The notes below the pieces were generated by a model, which saw only the letters and a program-made list of their open reading frames with translations, made no database searches and was not told where the DNA came from. Shown one piece after another: positions 23,072 through 33,805 of a DNA stretch of 61,870 nt; position 1 is the first letter of the stretch, and each line of letters begins with the position of its first letter. The stretch comes from Spirogloea muscicola (lineage: Eukaryota; Streptophyta; Zygnematophyceae; Spirogloeales; Spirogloeaceae). The stretch lies in NCBI GenBank assembly GCA_009602725.1, contig WELB01000066.1, positions 511,243-573,112 on the forward strand, in the 5' to 3' direction. The position numbers were made by a program, and so were the translations under genes.

Positions 23072-25100
23072 TCATCCAGACTTCTGCACGCAAAGAAAGA
23101 AAAGTCAAGGGTTAAGAAGGGTTGCTCTCACCTTGAGCACGTTCTTGACCTCCTCAGCAGCATCCTCCACCTCCTTGCGGTGCCGCCAGTGGGCAGCACT
23201 CTGCGCGTCTGCCCAGTGGATCTTGTCCTGAATCGTCACTAGGAGCTCTTCAGCCGTACTTAACCTGAGAAGGCCCAGTCAAGCACAGTTGCAAAGGCAA
23301 CATCAACAGTCAACTCGGTTGATATTGCTCCTCGTCCATGTCAACAAGTCCATGCATGAAGTGCCAGCTGGCGATGCAGCCCAATAGGGGTTCCTTGATT
23401 GTTACCAAGTTCCAAGAGTCTCCAGCAAGCTCTCCACTTGTCCAGGCCTCAAATCCCTTCCAGCTGCCGAGTGGACCTGCAGCTCGACATTCCATTGAGC
23501 TGCTTTTGTGAGTCCCGACAGCTGCACCTGAGAGATGGGGCAATTGCACCACCCCAGCAAGTGGACAAGCAGATCACCTCCAAACACCGTCGCTGCTGAT
23601 CCAGCTTGCCCCTGATTATACCCTGCAATCACAGCGGGAGCCAGCAAAAGCTTCACACACTAAGCACATATACAAGCAAAAGCCTCAGGCAGCAATTAAA
23701 CTCCAATCATTCAGCTGCGTGCTCCTTGCTACATGTCTTTGCAACATGAGGTAAGAAACAGGAGAAGACTGCAGCACAAGATCTGTGCTGATCGTCCATG
23801 CCATTGAGCATTTGGCAGAGACTACAGGAGAAGTCAGTCAGCATCTCGATCGGCATGCGTGTGGGTACCCCAGTCAAGAGCTGGATAGGGGAGAGCAGAC
23901 ATACAGCGTACATGCAGTCGTTGATCAGCATGTCCTCCAGCTCCCGCACATTTGTGATGTCCAGCTGCGCCATGAGGAGGTCGTAGGGCAAGACCTGCAG
24001 GACAGCCGCCACATCACAGTCCAAGTTGCAAATTTGGGTGGGTAAACTGCTTGTCATGACCCTGTAGTACCAGATACAAACCCACCTTTGTCGAGGGTTG
24101 TGACTCGAGAGCAGAATAGAGAGCATGTTGCTAGACGGACATAATTAAGGGCCAAGAGCGCAACGAACAGCTGTCAGGATCATCAAGGGGCGACGCACCT
24201 TAGCCGTCTCAGCAAGCGTGATGACGGTGAGCTGCTTGAGCTTCAGAGCCTGCTGCGGCTGCAGTGCTGGGAGGGTGCTTGCCCGGCCTGCGAAGCACGG
24301 CGACAGCCCTAGCTGCTAATTAAGTAAGTCGCGCCGCCTGCTTCGAAGCCAGTGGCAGCAGCCCATTCTAGTCAGGTAGCGCCTGCAAGAAGAGCAGCCA
24401 GAGAGGAAATAGGAGCAGACTCTTCCAGTAGAGGGCGATGGCTGTGATCAGCCAGCCCAGAAGAGAGGATGACAATTGTTTGCAGGAGCCAGAAAAGCGT
24501 CAAAGCACACAGCAACTCAAGTGGCCACTGGGTGCCCAATAGCCCCAGTTGTGCAGCCAGAGGTCAGAGAAACCAGAGGAGAAAGGAGCCTCACTCTTGT
24601 ACTGCGACCACGTCCCGTAGGCGAAGAGCTTGAGGAGCTCGAACGCCGCCGAGTGCTCCGAGTCCTCCAGCTGCGCGGCAGGCGGGGCATTACTTCTCGC
24701 TTTCTGATTGTCCACTGCGTATTGATCTCTATATGTTTTGAAAGCTTTCTAGTTCTCCTTGAGTACTAATCTCTTTCTTAATTATGATCATATGAACGGC
24801 ATTTGAAGTTATGCAGTCTGCCTATCTCCAGTCCGACGGCGGCAGCCAACAGGAACAGCCATCAGCGGCGGCGGCGCTCTAAACCCTGAACCCTAAACCC
24901 TAGGATAAGACCATCCGCAAGAGGGCTGTGGTTCAAGTCACCTCCTGGACGTGCGGCTGGTCGAGGAGCTCGCCGAAGGCGAAGAGGCGCGGCTCCGCGG
25001 TGGCCTGCGCCACGAGCTGCGCGGCGGCGCGCCCCCGCGCGCTGCGCGCCAGCAGGCAGAAGCCCTCCAGCACCTCCGCCTGCCGGCTCTCGAACTCCAT
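23072..25100 (-). CDS. CSN7: COP9 signalosome complex subunit 7
   Basis: Eight minus-strand exons: 25100-24942, 24670-24595, 24287-24199, 23994-23905, 23622-23578, 23476-23406, 23264-23132 and 23083-23072. Every junction is GT-AG and in phase; 675 bases, 224 residues. Family landmarks in order: MEFESRQAEVLEGF, LFAFGELLDQPHV, LLKLFAYGTWSQYK, LKLKQLTVITLAE, VLPYDLLMAQLDITNVRELE, IIRGKLDQ, AAGRDLRPGQ and EELLVTIQDKIHWAD, then a charged coiled coil ending KSG. These span the PCI domain (about 30-165) and C-terminal helix by which CSN7 binds other subunits. The complex removes NEDD8 from cullins. The protein is slightly shorter than the roughly 260 residues of land-plant CSN7. Intron 2 holds a hairpin retro-module and intron 1 a telomere-like motif. 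Confidence 0.93.
24421..24545 (-). repeat. Hairpin module inside CSN7 intron 2
   Basis: Sequence tcttccagtagagggcgatg, ggctgtgatcagccagccc and the ggtgcccaatagccc tail match the module at 40385-40510, on the gene's own sense strand. It lies wholly within the intron (24288-24594). Confidence 0.75.
24880..24903. repeat. Interstitial telomere-like repeat
   Basis: Three tandem variants of CCCTAAA (taaaccctgaaccctaaacc, then ctag) inside CSN7 intron 1. Plant-type telomere unit; could also act as a telo-box (AAACCCTA), which plants often have near transcription starts. Confidence 0.8.
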
Positions 25101-25310
25101 GGCCCCCCGCAGCCGCCGCCGCCGCCGCCTGCCGCGATTATTTAGGCCCTCAGCGCGCAGCCGGGCTGCGAGCTGCCGCCCTCGCGCTGCGGAGCGCGCC
25201 GCGCTGCGCATGGCGNTCCTCCCGGAACCGCCGCGGCTCCGCCGCCGCCGCCGCTGCCGCCGCTCCGGGTCATCGCCCCGCGGCAACTCAGCGGCGGCCC
25301 GGCGCCACTG
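25101..25310 (-). promoter_or_regulatory. CSN7 5' UTR and promoter region
   Basis: GC-rich CCG-type low-complexity sequence directly upstream of the start codon, with one ambiguous base at 25216. The transcription start is not identifiable. Long open frames here reflect composition. Confidence 0.4.
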
Positions 25311-25499
25311 ACATGGCCGCCGTCGCCGTCGCCGCCATCGCCGCCATCGCGCCCGGAGCTCGCGGCAGAGGCTGGCGACTGGACGGGGACTCGCCTGTCA
25401 CGAGGATCTCCGTCATCTTCGACGGGCCGCCGGTCCTGACGGCGGCCCTGGTGGCCACCTTCGTGCTTCCGGGCGGAACCCAACGACGGGGACATGGTT

Positions 25500-25812
25500 C
25501 ACATCCCCGAACCCTGAACCCAGCCAGCCCAGGAAAAAGTTGAAACTTTGAAGGGGCCAGAAAAAGAAAAGCGCGGCCATATTGACTGGTAGCTGTCGGA
25601 GGCCAGCCCAAAAGCGCGGCCAGACTGACTGGTGGCTGGGAAAGGCCAGCCCAAAGGAATGGACAAGGTCTGAAGGAGCCGGATGGAGGGAAGTACCAGC
25701 CCCTATTCTCAATGTGCGAGCCCTTTCTTCTGCGCGCCCATGGAGAAGAAGGCTGGCAAAGCCAGCCCAAAAAGAATGGACAATGTCCAAAGCCAAAGAA
25801 AGAGGGAATGCG
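25500..25812 (-). repeat. Chain of four hairpin modules
   Basis: Minus-orientation modules at 25515-25560, 25566-25612, 25612-25690 and 25735-25800. The second and third share the CCAGTCAATCTGG/CCAGTCAATATGG stem. Confidence 0.75.
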
Positions 25813-26130
25813 TGTGATTTAAGAGATGGAGGGCCATGTGTGGCCAAGTACAAAGGCAAGCACATTGACAAATGTACGTCATCTGCTGCTGAGCTGACCC
25901 GCTCAGTAACCACGAGTCAGCACTTAGCGGTCGCTAAATGAATACCGGACGGCACTCGACAAGCTCTTGAGCTACCAGCTAAGGCTCGACCAGCGTTTTG
26001 ATGCAACGTATGAGCCTGAGCTCGCTGCAGACAAGCTGATACTCCACGATGCAAGCATGACAAGTATGCTGCCGGCATGCTCATCTGAGCTGGAAGCATA
26101 TCTACAGTAAGGTGTGGAAGCGAAGGCCCA
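25808..26130 (-). mobile_element. Truncated retrotransposon end, third copy
   Basis: Minus-strand copy of the 957-1435 type: 3' module 25810-25895 with GGCCATGTGTGGCC, then the ORF2 tail CLQRAQAHTLHQNAGRALAG with a frameshift near its end. 26131-26690 continues with degraded pieces and two further hairpin modules (26400-26470, 26545-26590). Confidence 0.7.
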
Positions 26131-26694
26131 TGCAGCCAAAGAGGTGCCCAAAAAGGAGTACACTACCAAATACGACGTCGCAGCTCAGTACCCTCGAGTG
26201 AGCAACATCAGGTCGGAGTAGCTCGTGGCAGGAAAGGAGGCACTCCGCCGAGACCCAGAGGCGGCGGCCAGAGCGCGTCCTGCTCGCGTGTGGACGGCGT
26301 GGGCAAGGGATGGGGAGCCAGAATAGCGCTAACGCACACAGCCACTCAAATGGCCGCTTTAATGCTCAATATCCCTTGTTGAGCAGCCAGAGATCAGTGA
26401 GGAATAGCGCTTCCATTTTGACTGGTGACTGTGAGAGGCAAGCCCAAAGGAATGGACAAGGTCTGAAGGGGCCGGATGGCGCAGAAAGGAAGATACTAAT
26501 CGCAAAAAATCGTCAGAGAGGAATTGACAAGAAGTGGCTCGACCATAGAAAAAGAGGGGCTAGCAAAGCCAGCCCAGAAAGAATGGACAATATCCAAAGG
26601 CCACAAAAACGGTGCCGTAAAGGAAAAACTACACAACTGGACACGAAGTGATGCAGATGGAAGTCAGTATCCACGGGTGAGCAACAGCAAGTCA

Positions 26695-26870
26695 GAATAA
26701 CTCGAAGCTGGGAAAGGAAGAAGGCGCGCGGGGCGCATGAAATGAAATGGAGGCCAATTCAAGCCGACACATTGTTCAGGCAGAGTCTAGGGCAAACTAA
26801 ACAGGGCTACATAATACGGAAACCGAAACCAAGGTGCCTAAGGTGACATCAAAACCCACGGGTGGGAAAG
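26695..26870 (-). repeat. AATTGG-type 3' module
   Basis: Minus-orientation copy of the tgcctgaacaatgtattggc module (here caagccgacacattgttcag), followed by the ctacataatacgg and aaggtgcctaaggtgac blocks, as at 20275-20420. Confidence 0.7.
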
Positions 26871-27029
26871 AAGCACTCCGCCGAGCCACTGAGGCAGCAA
26901 CCATAGCACGGCCGGCGCTCACAGCCACTGCCTTACATGAGAGGGGCTGTTTCTTTCTTCTGGAGCCTCCTCGTCCTATTCATTTCGGGCTGGCCTATGC
27001 ACAGCACTCGCCCCTTCTGGAAGAGCTCA

Positions 27030-27640
27030 CTTGCCGAGCGGCTGAGGATTCTCTGCATGCACGTGGAGACAAGCGAACGGCGGCTCACGATCTCTACAAG
27101 GAGGCCACGTTCGGCATCTTCCTGGAGACGGGGTATGTAGTGGCCATTAGAAATACGTGTATCATGCCCATTCAGCACAGGACTGACATACTACATAAGC
27201 GGATGGTGGACCTAGTGGACACCTTGCCGGGCTGCGGCCAGCGCCTCATCGCCAATGTAGTCACCACGAATATGGATAAGCGCTATCTGGGGCTCACAGC
27301 TTTAAAGGCTGGGCATGCACCAGCAAACGCCGCTCGTGGTAAGGAGGCCAAGGACGTGGATTACCCGGAGGGACGAGCTCGCTCCACTGGCCGTTGCCGT
27401 CCACGGGGCTTTTGGGTATCAGTGTGCTAGATCTCTTGTCCCGGCCTGCACGGCACGCAGTTTTCCGCTGGCGGCACGGCAAGCAGGCTCACTAGCGCTG
27501 GTGTTTCGTACGCTTCTTTCCATGGTCCTCCAGCAGTCCTTGGCCCACGCTTTGCGTTTGCGAGGGAGCTGGCTGTCCTTAGCTGCCGCCCCTGGTATTG
27601 TCAAGGGGACTGCTTTCTGGCGGCTGGCATTTTGAATTTC
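27030..27640 (+). pseudogene. Retroelement ORF2 C-terminal fragment
   Basis: Encodes AAHDLYKEATFGIFLETGYV, RMVDLVDTLPGCG and ANVVTTNMDKRYLGLTALKA, all matching 12277-13286; after a frameshift near 27360 comes DELAPLAVAVHGAFGYQ, then FRTLLSMVLQQSLAHALRLR. The zinc-knuckle cysteines have been lost from the part that remains. Broken by at least two frameshifts. Confidence 0.72.
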
Positions 27641-28508
27641 GGCTGCTTGGTACCTGTTTCGCTCCATTGACTTATTCATTGAACCTCGCCACCTTCATCC
27701 GGGGCTGCTGTCACCCTCTCCCTCGCCCCCTTCTTATTGCATCCGCTTAAACCGCCGTGCCAGGTGCCCTTGCAGCAGCTCTGGCTTGCGCACCGGTGTC
27801 GCTCTCCTCTCGTAGGTGATCTGATCCTATCGCTGACGCAGTAATAATAAGACGCCCTGCACTGCCCAGTCAGACGTAGTGTTACTAAATCTCAGCAACC
27901 TCTGCGTCCTCTCGCAAGGACACATGAAAATTAATTGGGTCTAAGTGGTGGGGAGGTCGGCAGTTCGGATGTGTATGTTGTCAACGTGACTGCAACCACC
28001 AGCTTGAGATAACGCTGATTGAAAATGCCCTCCTAGTGCAAGCAAGCATACTCTGATATGAATAGAGACATTTGCGCCCTCTGCGGGCATCCAGCATAAC
28101 TCATACCTACCGTTTGTCAGTGGCCATCCTTCTTCTTCACAGGCTCTCATATGAGTAAAGGACAGCACAACTAACCATCCTCTACTGAAAAATGCAGTCT
28201 CGCTGATAGCCTCCTTGCCCAATTGTGGCCTGGTGTAGTATGACAGTCGCCGCTGCCATATGATTCTGACGAGATGCAGGCCTCCTAAAAAACTCACAAT
28301 CAATCTCGGCCCTGGCAAGGCTCCCATGTATCGCCTTTTAAGAAACACGGGGTGAGTTTAGAGCATATATTGTGGAGCCCAATCTTGCCTGCTCAGTGGA
28401 GCTGGCAAGAGCATGTCGGAGAATTATTTGTACACTCGACCATAATGCACTTCAGCAGAAATTTTGTACGGCTAATTCCCTTGCAACCTCGTCGCCAACA
28501 CGCCTGGT
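27641..28508. other. No recognised gene
   Basis: A minus-strand frame at 27941-28348 (135 codons, with PRLIVSFLGGLHLVRIIWQR) is open but matches no family I know. No retroelement modules are evident, unusual for this part of the window. Confidence 0.4.
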
Positions 28509-28574
28509 ATGGCCCCTGTTGCAGCTGCTGCTGCGGTTTTCTTGATCTACCCAATTGGTCAAGGAAGCTTCTCC
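28509..28574 (+). pseudogene. psbA: Fragment of plastid psbA (photosystem II D1)
   Basis: The frame reads [20 protein letters not shown] then FS, matching the D1 stretch [23 protein letters not shown]. The nucleotide match includes ttttcttgatctacccaatt and ggtcaaggaagcttctc. Both sides are unrelated to psbA, so only about 66 bases survive. Best explanation: a small nuclear insertion of plastid DNA. It cannot make D1. Confidence 0.75.
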
Positions 28575-28614
28575 AGTGTCATTGCGGACATCGTCACCTT
28601 GGACACCATTGACT

Positions 28615-28633
28615 CAAACCCTGAACCCTAAAC
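28615..28633. repeat. Interstitial telomere-like repeat
   Basis: caaaccctgaaccctaaacc, two to three CCCTAAA-type units, 40 bases downstream of the psbA shred. Confidence 0.75.
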
Positions 28634-29215
28634 CATAAATTCTGCCGGTGGCATCTGTTGTGCTGGCCATGACGTCCTTGGGGCGTCAAATAATTGATGG
28701 CCTAGGGGCTTGCATAGCGAGAAGACATTCAAAGTTATGACCAGCAGGTGAGCGCCCCGGCATCAACGCCATTGGGTCGCTCGCTCAGGTGTTTTGCAAG
28801 AAAGTCTATTTCGCTTTGTCAGGCATTTGCAATTTGGGCAGGCCGCGCAGTAGCGGCTGCTTCTGGATGACACTTTTCCGGCTGCAAGCTACCATAGCGG
28901 CTGCTGACTAGGAATTTGAGCAATCGTTTGTAATGCCTACTGGTGTGGCTGTGCAATGCAGTGCTTCCGACTACTTCAGCCCTTGACCATCCTTTCCTGT
29001 TTTGCTCATTGCCCCGTTACCAGGACTTTTGTAATGCTCGAAGTGGCCTCCCTTTCAAATTACGCGCACCCGCACGCCCTCTCTCCTTTCTAAGCTGGCA
29101 TAGTGTAGCCGTCAGCCTCCTTTCTGCCTCTGGCTCTGTCCAGGGGACCCACTTCCAGGACCCTAGCCTCTCTGATTTGCGGCTGCTTAGCAGCCTTTGG
29201 TAAGACATCTCTTCG
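28634..29215 (+). mobile_element. Degraded sequence ending in a retroelement tail
   Basis: 29040-29100 keeps part of the AATTGG-type module (gaagtggcctccctttcaaa), and 29120-29205 encodes SASGSVQGTHFQDPSLSDLR ending LLSSLW, an ORF2 tail variant like that at 47564-47640. Nothing else recognised before 29040. Confidence 0.5.
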
Positions 29216-30180
29216 CTTTCAATCGTGCAAATCGTGGCCGCGTGCTACAGGGAGCGCTCTTCGGAGCGCCGTGAGCCTGGTGGGGGGGGCATGTGTATCC
29301 GAGCACTGGGGAGGAAGGAGCGCGAGTCGACCAGGTCCACGGGGGCCGGTCGGGGCCGGCCCAATGGAAGGCCGAGAGGAGGGAGGTGGGCGAGAGAAGC
29401 TGCGCAAGGTGGCTGGGACGCAAGCGGCAGCAGCAGACATCGGTGCAGGAGCGACGGGGGCCCCATGTGGCTCCGTGGGGACCTCGGCGCGGTCAGGTGG
29501 GGAGGCCGGGGGGGGGGCGGAGGCTCAGGTGGGCGCCCACGTCGGCGCCACCCCGCCCCACCTTGCCGGCCATGAGCTCAGCGGCAGCGACCGGCTCCAG
29601 GAGGGGCGCCATGGAGGCCATTTGGGAGGTCAGGAAGGAGGAATGCTTTGTGTACTGAGTGATGGAGGGCCTGAGGGAGGGGGGCGGGGGCGCCATGGAG
29701 GACCTGGAGGGCTCGGGGCTAGGACGCGTCAGCTAGCGTCAATGCTTCGGAGCGACAGTGCAGCAGCGGAAAAGCTCCGTGGCCCCTCAACGCCGGCGGC
29801 GGCGGGCCACAAGAGGGCCCTCCTTGGACGGGCCCTCGCGAGGGCCGCACGGGGCCATGGCTGCCGCGGGCGGGCTGGGCAGCCACGGCGGTCCTCACGA
29901 GAGAGAGCAAAGGCATCAGCCTTGGCGGCTCCTCGCCCTCCATGTGCATCCTAAGAAGCGGCAGGGGGGCCCTCATGGCGGCCACGTGCAGTGAGCCATG
30001 GCGCCTGGGGCGGCCATAGCTGCTGCAGCGCCGGCCGGGCAGGCGGGGGCCATGTGATGACGCCCTCCCCTCCTCCCCCCTCGTGTAGAGCGTCAATGCT
30101 CGCGTTCGTGCAAATGGGCTTTGCTCCCTGCAGCGAGCTACTCTGACTTGATGTTGCTCACTCACGGGTACTGAGCTTCC
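29216..30180. other. GC-rich region without recognised gene
   Basis: G-rich on the plus strand, with runs of 7-9 G. Long frames occur on both strands, as expected from composition; none has a recognisable domain. The end (30130-30175) carries a retroelement tail remnant, YSDLMLLTHGY. Confidence 0.4.
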
Positions 30181-30187
30181 CTCTGCA

Positions 30188-30937
30188 TTGTCTCGTGTTC
30201 TGTTCTGTAGTCCTTTTTCGGCATCTCTTTCTTTGGCTTTAAACATTGTCCATTCTTTCTGGGCTGGCTTCGCCCCTATCCTCAATGGGCGAGCCCTTTC
30301 TCTTCTTTTTGCCGGCCCTTCTTCTCTATGGCGAGCACTTTCTCCTTTGCTCCGTTACTTGGCCGCTCTGGCCCCGTCATACGCCATGCAGCTTCTCTGC
30401 CGAATCAGCATCTGCTCATTCCTTTTCTGTCCATGTTCTTTTCTTAATGAGCATTGTTTTTTCGGGGGGGGGGGGGGGGGGGGGGTGGTTCACAGCCATC
30501 GCCCTCTACTGGAATAGTTTTTCTTCTCTGACTCCATGGACCTTGTGCATTCTTCTGGGCTGGCCTCTTACAGCCCTCGCCCATACAGAAGAGGTGCTGG
30601 CAAATGCAGCCCCTCTTCTTGTCCCCCTTTGGAAGAGCCACATCCCCTTCCATTGCCTTACCTTTTGGAATATACATTGTTTCCTCAGACCCTGTACTTT
30701 CCTCACTCTTGGGATGGTCTCTCACGGCAACTGCCTGACATGAGCAGTGTCCTCCCTCCCCCCCCCCCAGCCCAGCATCTCTGATCTGCGGCTGCTTAGC
30801 AGGGGTTACTGAGTGTCTCGTAGCAGCTTTGTTTCTGTTACTTAGCGCTTCCCCTGGCCCCCTTCTCGTACTCTGTTCATTCTTTTTCGGGCTGGTTGTT
30901 CCAGCCCCTATCCTCGATGGGCGAGCACTTTCTTCTT
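30188..30937 (+). repeat. Chain of hairpin modules with poly-G tract
   Basis: Plus-orientation modules at 30240-30305, 30485-30530, 30545-30600 and 30850-30937. A poly-G run of about 22 lies at 30464-30485, and the block cagcatctctgatctgcggc...ggggttactgag (30770-30812) is the sequence normally following an ORF2 tail. Confidence 0.7.
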
Positions 30938-30952
30938 NNNNNNNNNNNNNNN
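30938..30952. other. Assembly gap
   Basis: Fifteen N followed by a run of G. Single ambiguous bases also occur at 5381, 25216, 49955 and 56302, all in GC-rich or repetitive sequence. Confidence 1.
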
Positions 30953-31281
30953 GGGGGGGGGGGGCCAACGTGCTGGCCGGGGCCACATTGGCGCCGGAAG
31001 GACGGGGAAAGGGTGCGCCAGTGCTCGTCCTCCTCCACGCCGCCTGCCCATCAGAGCCCGTCACCTCGCCGCCACAGCCGCCACCGCTGCCGCCATGGCG
31101 TGCGCAATGCAGGCTGCGTCGGCCACTTGGGCTGCTTCCAGAAGGCCATGCTGCTGCCATCGTGGGCCTGCTTCAGCCCCAGCTAGCTGCCGCTGCGGCG
31201 GCAAGCCCTGAGCCTCAGGACGGGGAACGCCCACGTGAAGCCCGGCGTGGTGGCAGCAATTGTGGCTACAAAGGCCTCCAG

Positions 31282-33805
31282 ATGATGGCGGCGGTAGTCC
31301 CCGGCGGCGAGGAGGGCCTGCGGCGCGCCGAGAGCGTGGTGCGGCGCATGCGCGTGGCGGCGTTCGCCGTCGGGGAGGTCGTGGCGGTGCGCTGCAACCG
31401 CAGCAAGTGGCACGATGCCGAGGTGACGCGTGTGTCGGAGGAGGGAGTGCGCCTCTGGGTTGCCGCCGCCAACGCCATCGTTAACGTCCCGGTGCAGCTC
31501 ATCAGCAGCCACTTGTCCAAGGCGCGGCACGCCACCGCCACCGCCAAGGCGCAGCCCGCGGCCGGGGCCGCCGGCATGGGCCGAAGCGCCGCGCCGTCGC
31601 CGTCGATCCCAATCCACCACCTTGACCGCGTCGTGCGGTCGCCGGTGCACGCCATCCGCCCGGCACACCTCTCTCATAGGTAACCCCTCCCCTCTGCCAG
31701 CACTGTCCTTCTCTCTCTACCCTCCTTGCTTACTCCTGGCCTCCAGTCAGCTTCTCTTGGCACCACGGTGTACAATTGTCTGCAGGCGACATTTTTCTCA
31801 GCATTTACTAGGACATAAGGAGCACGAGCCCAGGGTGAGCCGTGCACTCCAATTTGATGCCGCCAATTATGGCAGCCCCTGTGAAGCAATTGGTGACAGA
31901 ATTTGCTTCGGCGAGTGCAGGCAGCTGTACCGCCAGGTACCGACAGACGATGGCTGCCAGGAATGCGGGAGCCCGCTGCGGCGCAGCTCGGCTGCGATGA
32001 GCTGGGAATGTGGCCACCGCTGCCACTTTGCGTGCGTCGAGGCCCGCTGGCGCGCTGGCCTCACTGAGTGCCCCCAGTGCGGTGGACAGAGCGGAGGAGC
32101 CGAGGTGGGGGCCGAGGGTCTCTACAGGCAGCTCTCCTCGCTCTCGATGGCATCGGCGTCATCTTCAGGCACGGCAGCCTCGCCACAGGACAGCAATGGT
32201 GGCCATGCCTGCGCCAGCAGCAGCAGCAGCATCAGTGCATCCTTTGGCACATCCTCTGGCACTGCCGGTGGCGGCGGCGGCATCCCTCGCTTCCACTGCA
32301 TCTGCTCCCATGCCTGCCCCGTCACCCTTCTCGAGGAGGACCCCGCTGAGGGCCGGCTCTGCTGCCCACATTGCCAGGTGGGTTTAGGCTCCCTCTCCTC
32401 CTCCCTCCTCCTCTCCACCAAGACCAGCCAATCTCCCTCCCTGCACTTCTCTCCTCCCTGGCACGAATCTCCACCTCTGTCTCGTGTAGGCCGCTGACAT
32501 CCCAGCAATATTTGTGCGTGCATTTTATGCAGTACAATCCCTGGACGTCGGACCTGCACAAGGCCTGCGGGGCCAGTTTGACAGGCAGCACTGCAGTATT
32601 CCCACCAATGGAGGCCGAGCTGGGGCTGCGGCCTGTCCACGAAGGCAGTGGCGGCAGTGTCCACCACGACTGGTTCAGAGGTGCGACCATGGTGGCCACC
32701 GCACGCTGGCACGCGGATGAACTGGTGTTGGGCCAGCACACCGCCCAGCAGGCGGCTGCCACTGCAGATGGCTGCGACGACTTCTTGTCGAGGCGACTTC
32801 ACAGCACGAGGGACCAATTCCAAGTGTCGCCACCGGCACTATTGAGCTCACCACCAGGCCACCCACACATTGGCAATCTCAGCAGCGGCGAGTCGGGCCA
32901 CCACTTTTCGCACACCAACTCCACGTGCTCATCACTCTCCTCTGTCCGCAGCGACCTCTCAGGTTTGTTACAGGCCTTTCTCTCTCGCCTACCCATCTCC
33001 ATCATTTGCCCGTCGATCTTGCCCATTAGCATTGGCCAAGGTAGCATACAATAACCGTCTCAGGAGTCACCTGCAAGAGCCTTGCAGTGGCTGCTTGGTT
33101 TGAGTTCTGCAGATAATGCATTGATGCAATCCATGTTGCTAGCTCTATTATCTCGTTGTCAAGTAGGACCTTAGAGAACAGAGCCAGTTCTGACAGTTGG
33201 ATGGCTCTGCGTGTGCATTTGCAGGCGAAGTGCTCATGAGCCTGGCGACGGAGATGGAGACAGCGCGGCAGCATCTTTGCAGGAGGCAGCGCCTGTCGCG
33301 ATCGGAGGGTGGCAGCAAGGCATCGTCGATTGGTAGCGGCTCCCCTAAGGCTGTCCTTGACTACGTGCATAGCCCGGATGGCGACAGTGCCAGCCCAGAC
33401 TCGGTGGACCTGGGCCCCGGCGTGAGCCGCAGCCAGCGGCCAGACAGCTACAACGGCGGCAGCAGCGGCTGGGGCAGACATCAGCCGCTCCCACGGACCA
33501 TGTCACTAGATGGTGACCTGTCCTTGCTGCCGGGCACCGTTGGCAGTGCCCAGAGGCTAGCCGCTGTAGCGGCCCGTGAGATGGGCATTTGCATCCAGCA
33601 ACCGGCAGTCCTGGCGGCAGAGCAGGCAGCAGAGCTTGCCGCCGCCACCATGCAGCCGCCAACGATGCTGCCAGACTGGAGTGCTGGCGGCCCATGGATT
33701 TCAGTCATCAAGGAGGGCCGCGATGTGAGTGAATGGCGGCGCAGCTCTGGACCGCCGTTCGATGGGGCCGCTCAATCCCAGCAGCGCCAAAGAAGCACTA
33801 AGTAG
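31282..33805 (+). CDS. RING-H2 zinc-finger protein with Tudor-like N-terminus (putative E3 ubiquitin ligase)
   Basis: Exons 31282-31679, 31786-32377, 32533-32962 and 33225-33805 join in phase: 2001 bases, 666 residues. Residues 27-75 (FAVGEVVAVRCNRSKWHDAE, then VRLWV) resemble a Tudor/agenet barrel, but this is weak. Residues 190-231 form a RING-H2 finger: CQEC (190-193), ECGHRCHFAC (207-216; ligands C208, H210, H213, C216) and CPQC (228-231), so ubiquitin-ligase activity is likely. Three further cysteines (165, 173, 177) precede it, and a second Cys-rich cluster follows at 304-329 (CICSHAC...CCPHC). The rest is Ser/Gly-rich and probably disordered. I chose the Met doublet at 31282 as start because no in-frame ATG lies closer upstream; the frame remains open to the assembly gap, so an extra 5' exon is possible. 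I recognise no named orthologue. Confidence 0.72.

Noticed and set aside
25313-25543. Ala-rich frame divergent from CSN7
   Set aside because: Low-complexity GCC repeats in a promoter region; ends in a retro-module.
29271-29954. 227-codon Gly-rich frame
   Set aside because: GC-rich sequence is open in several frames on both strands; no domain or splice support.
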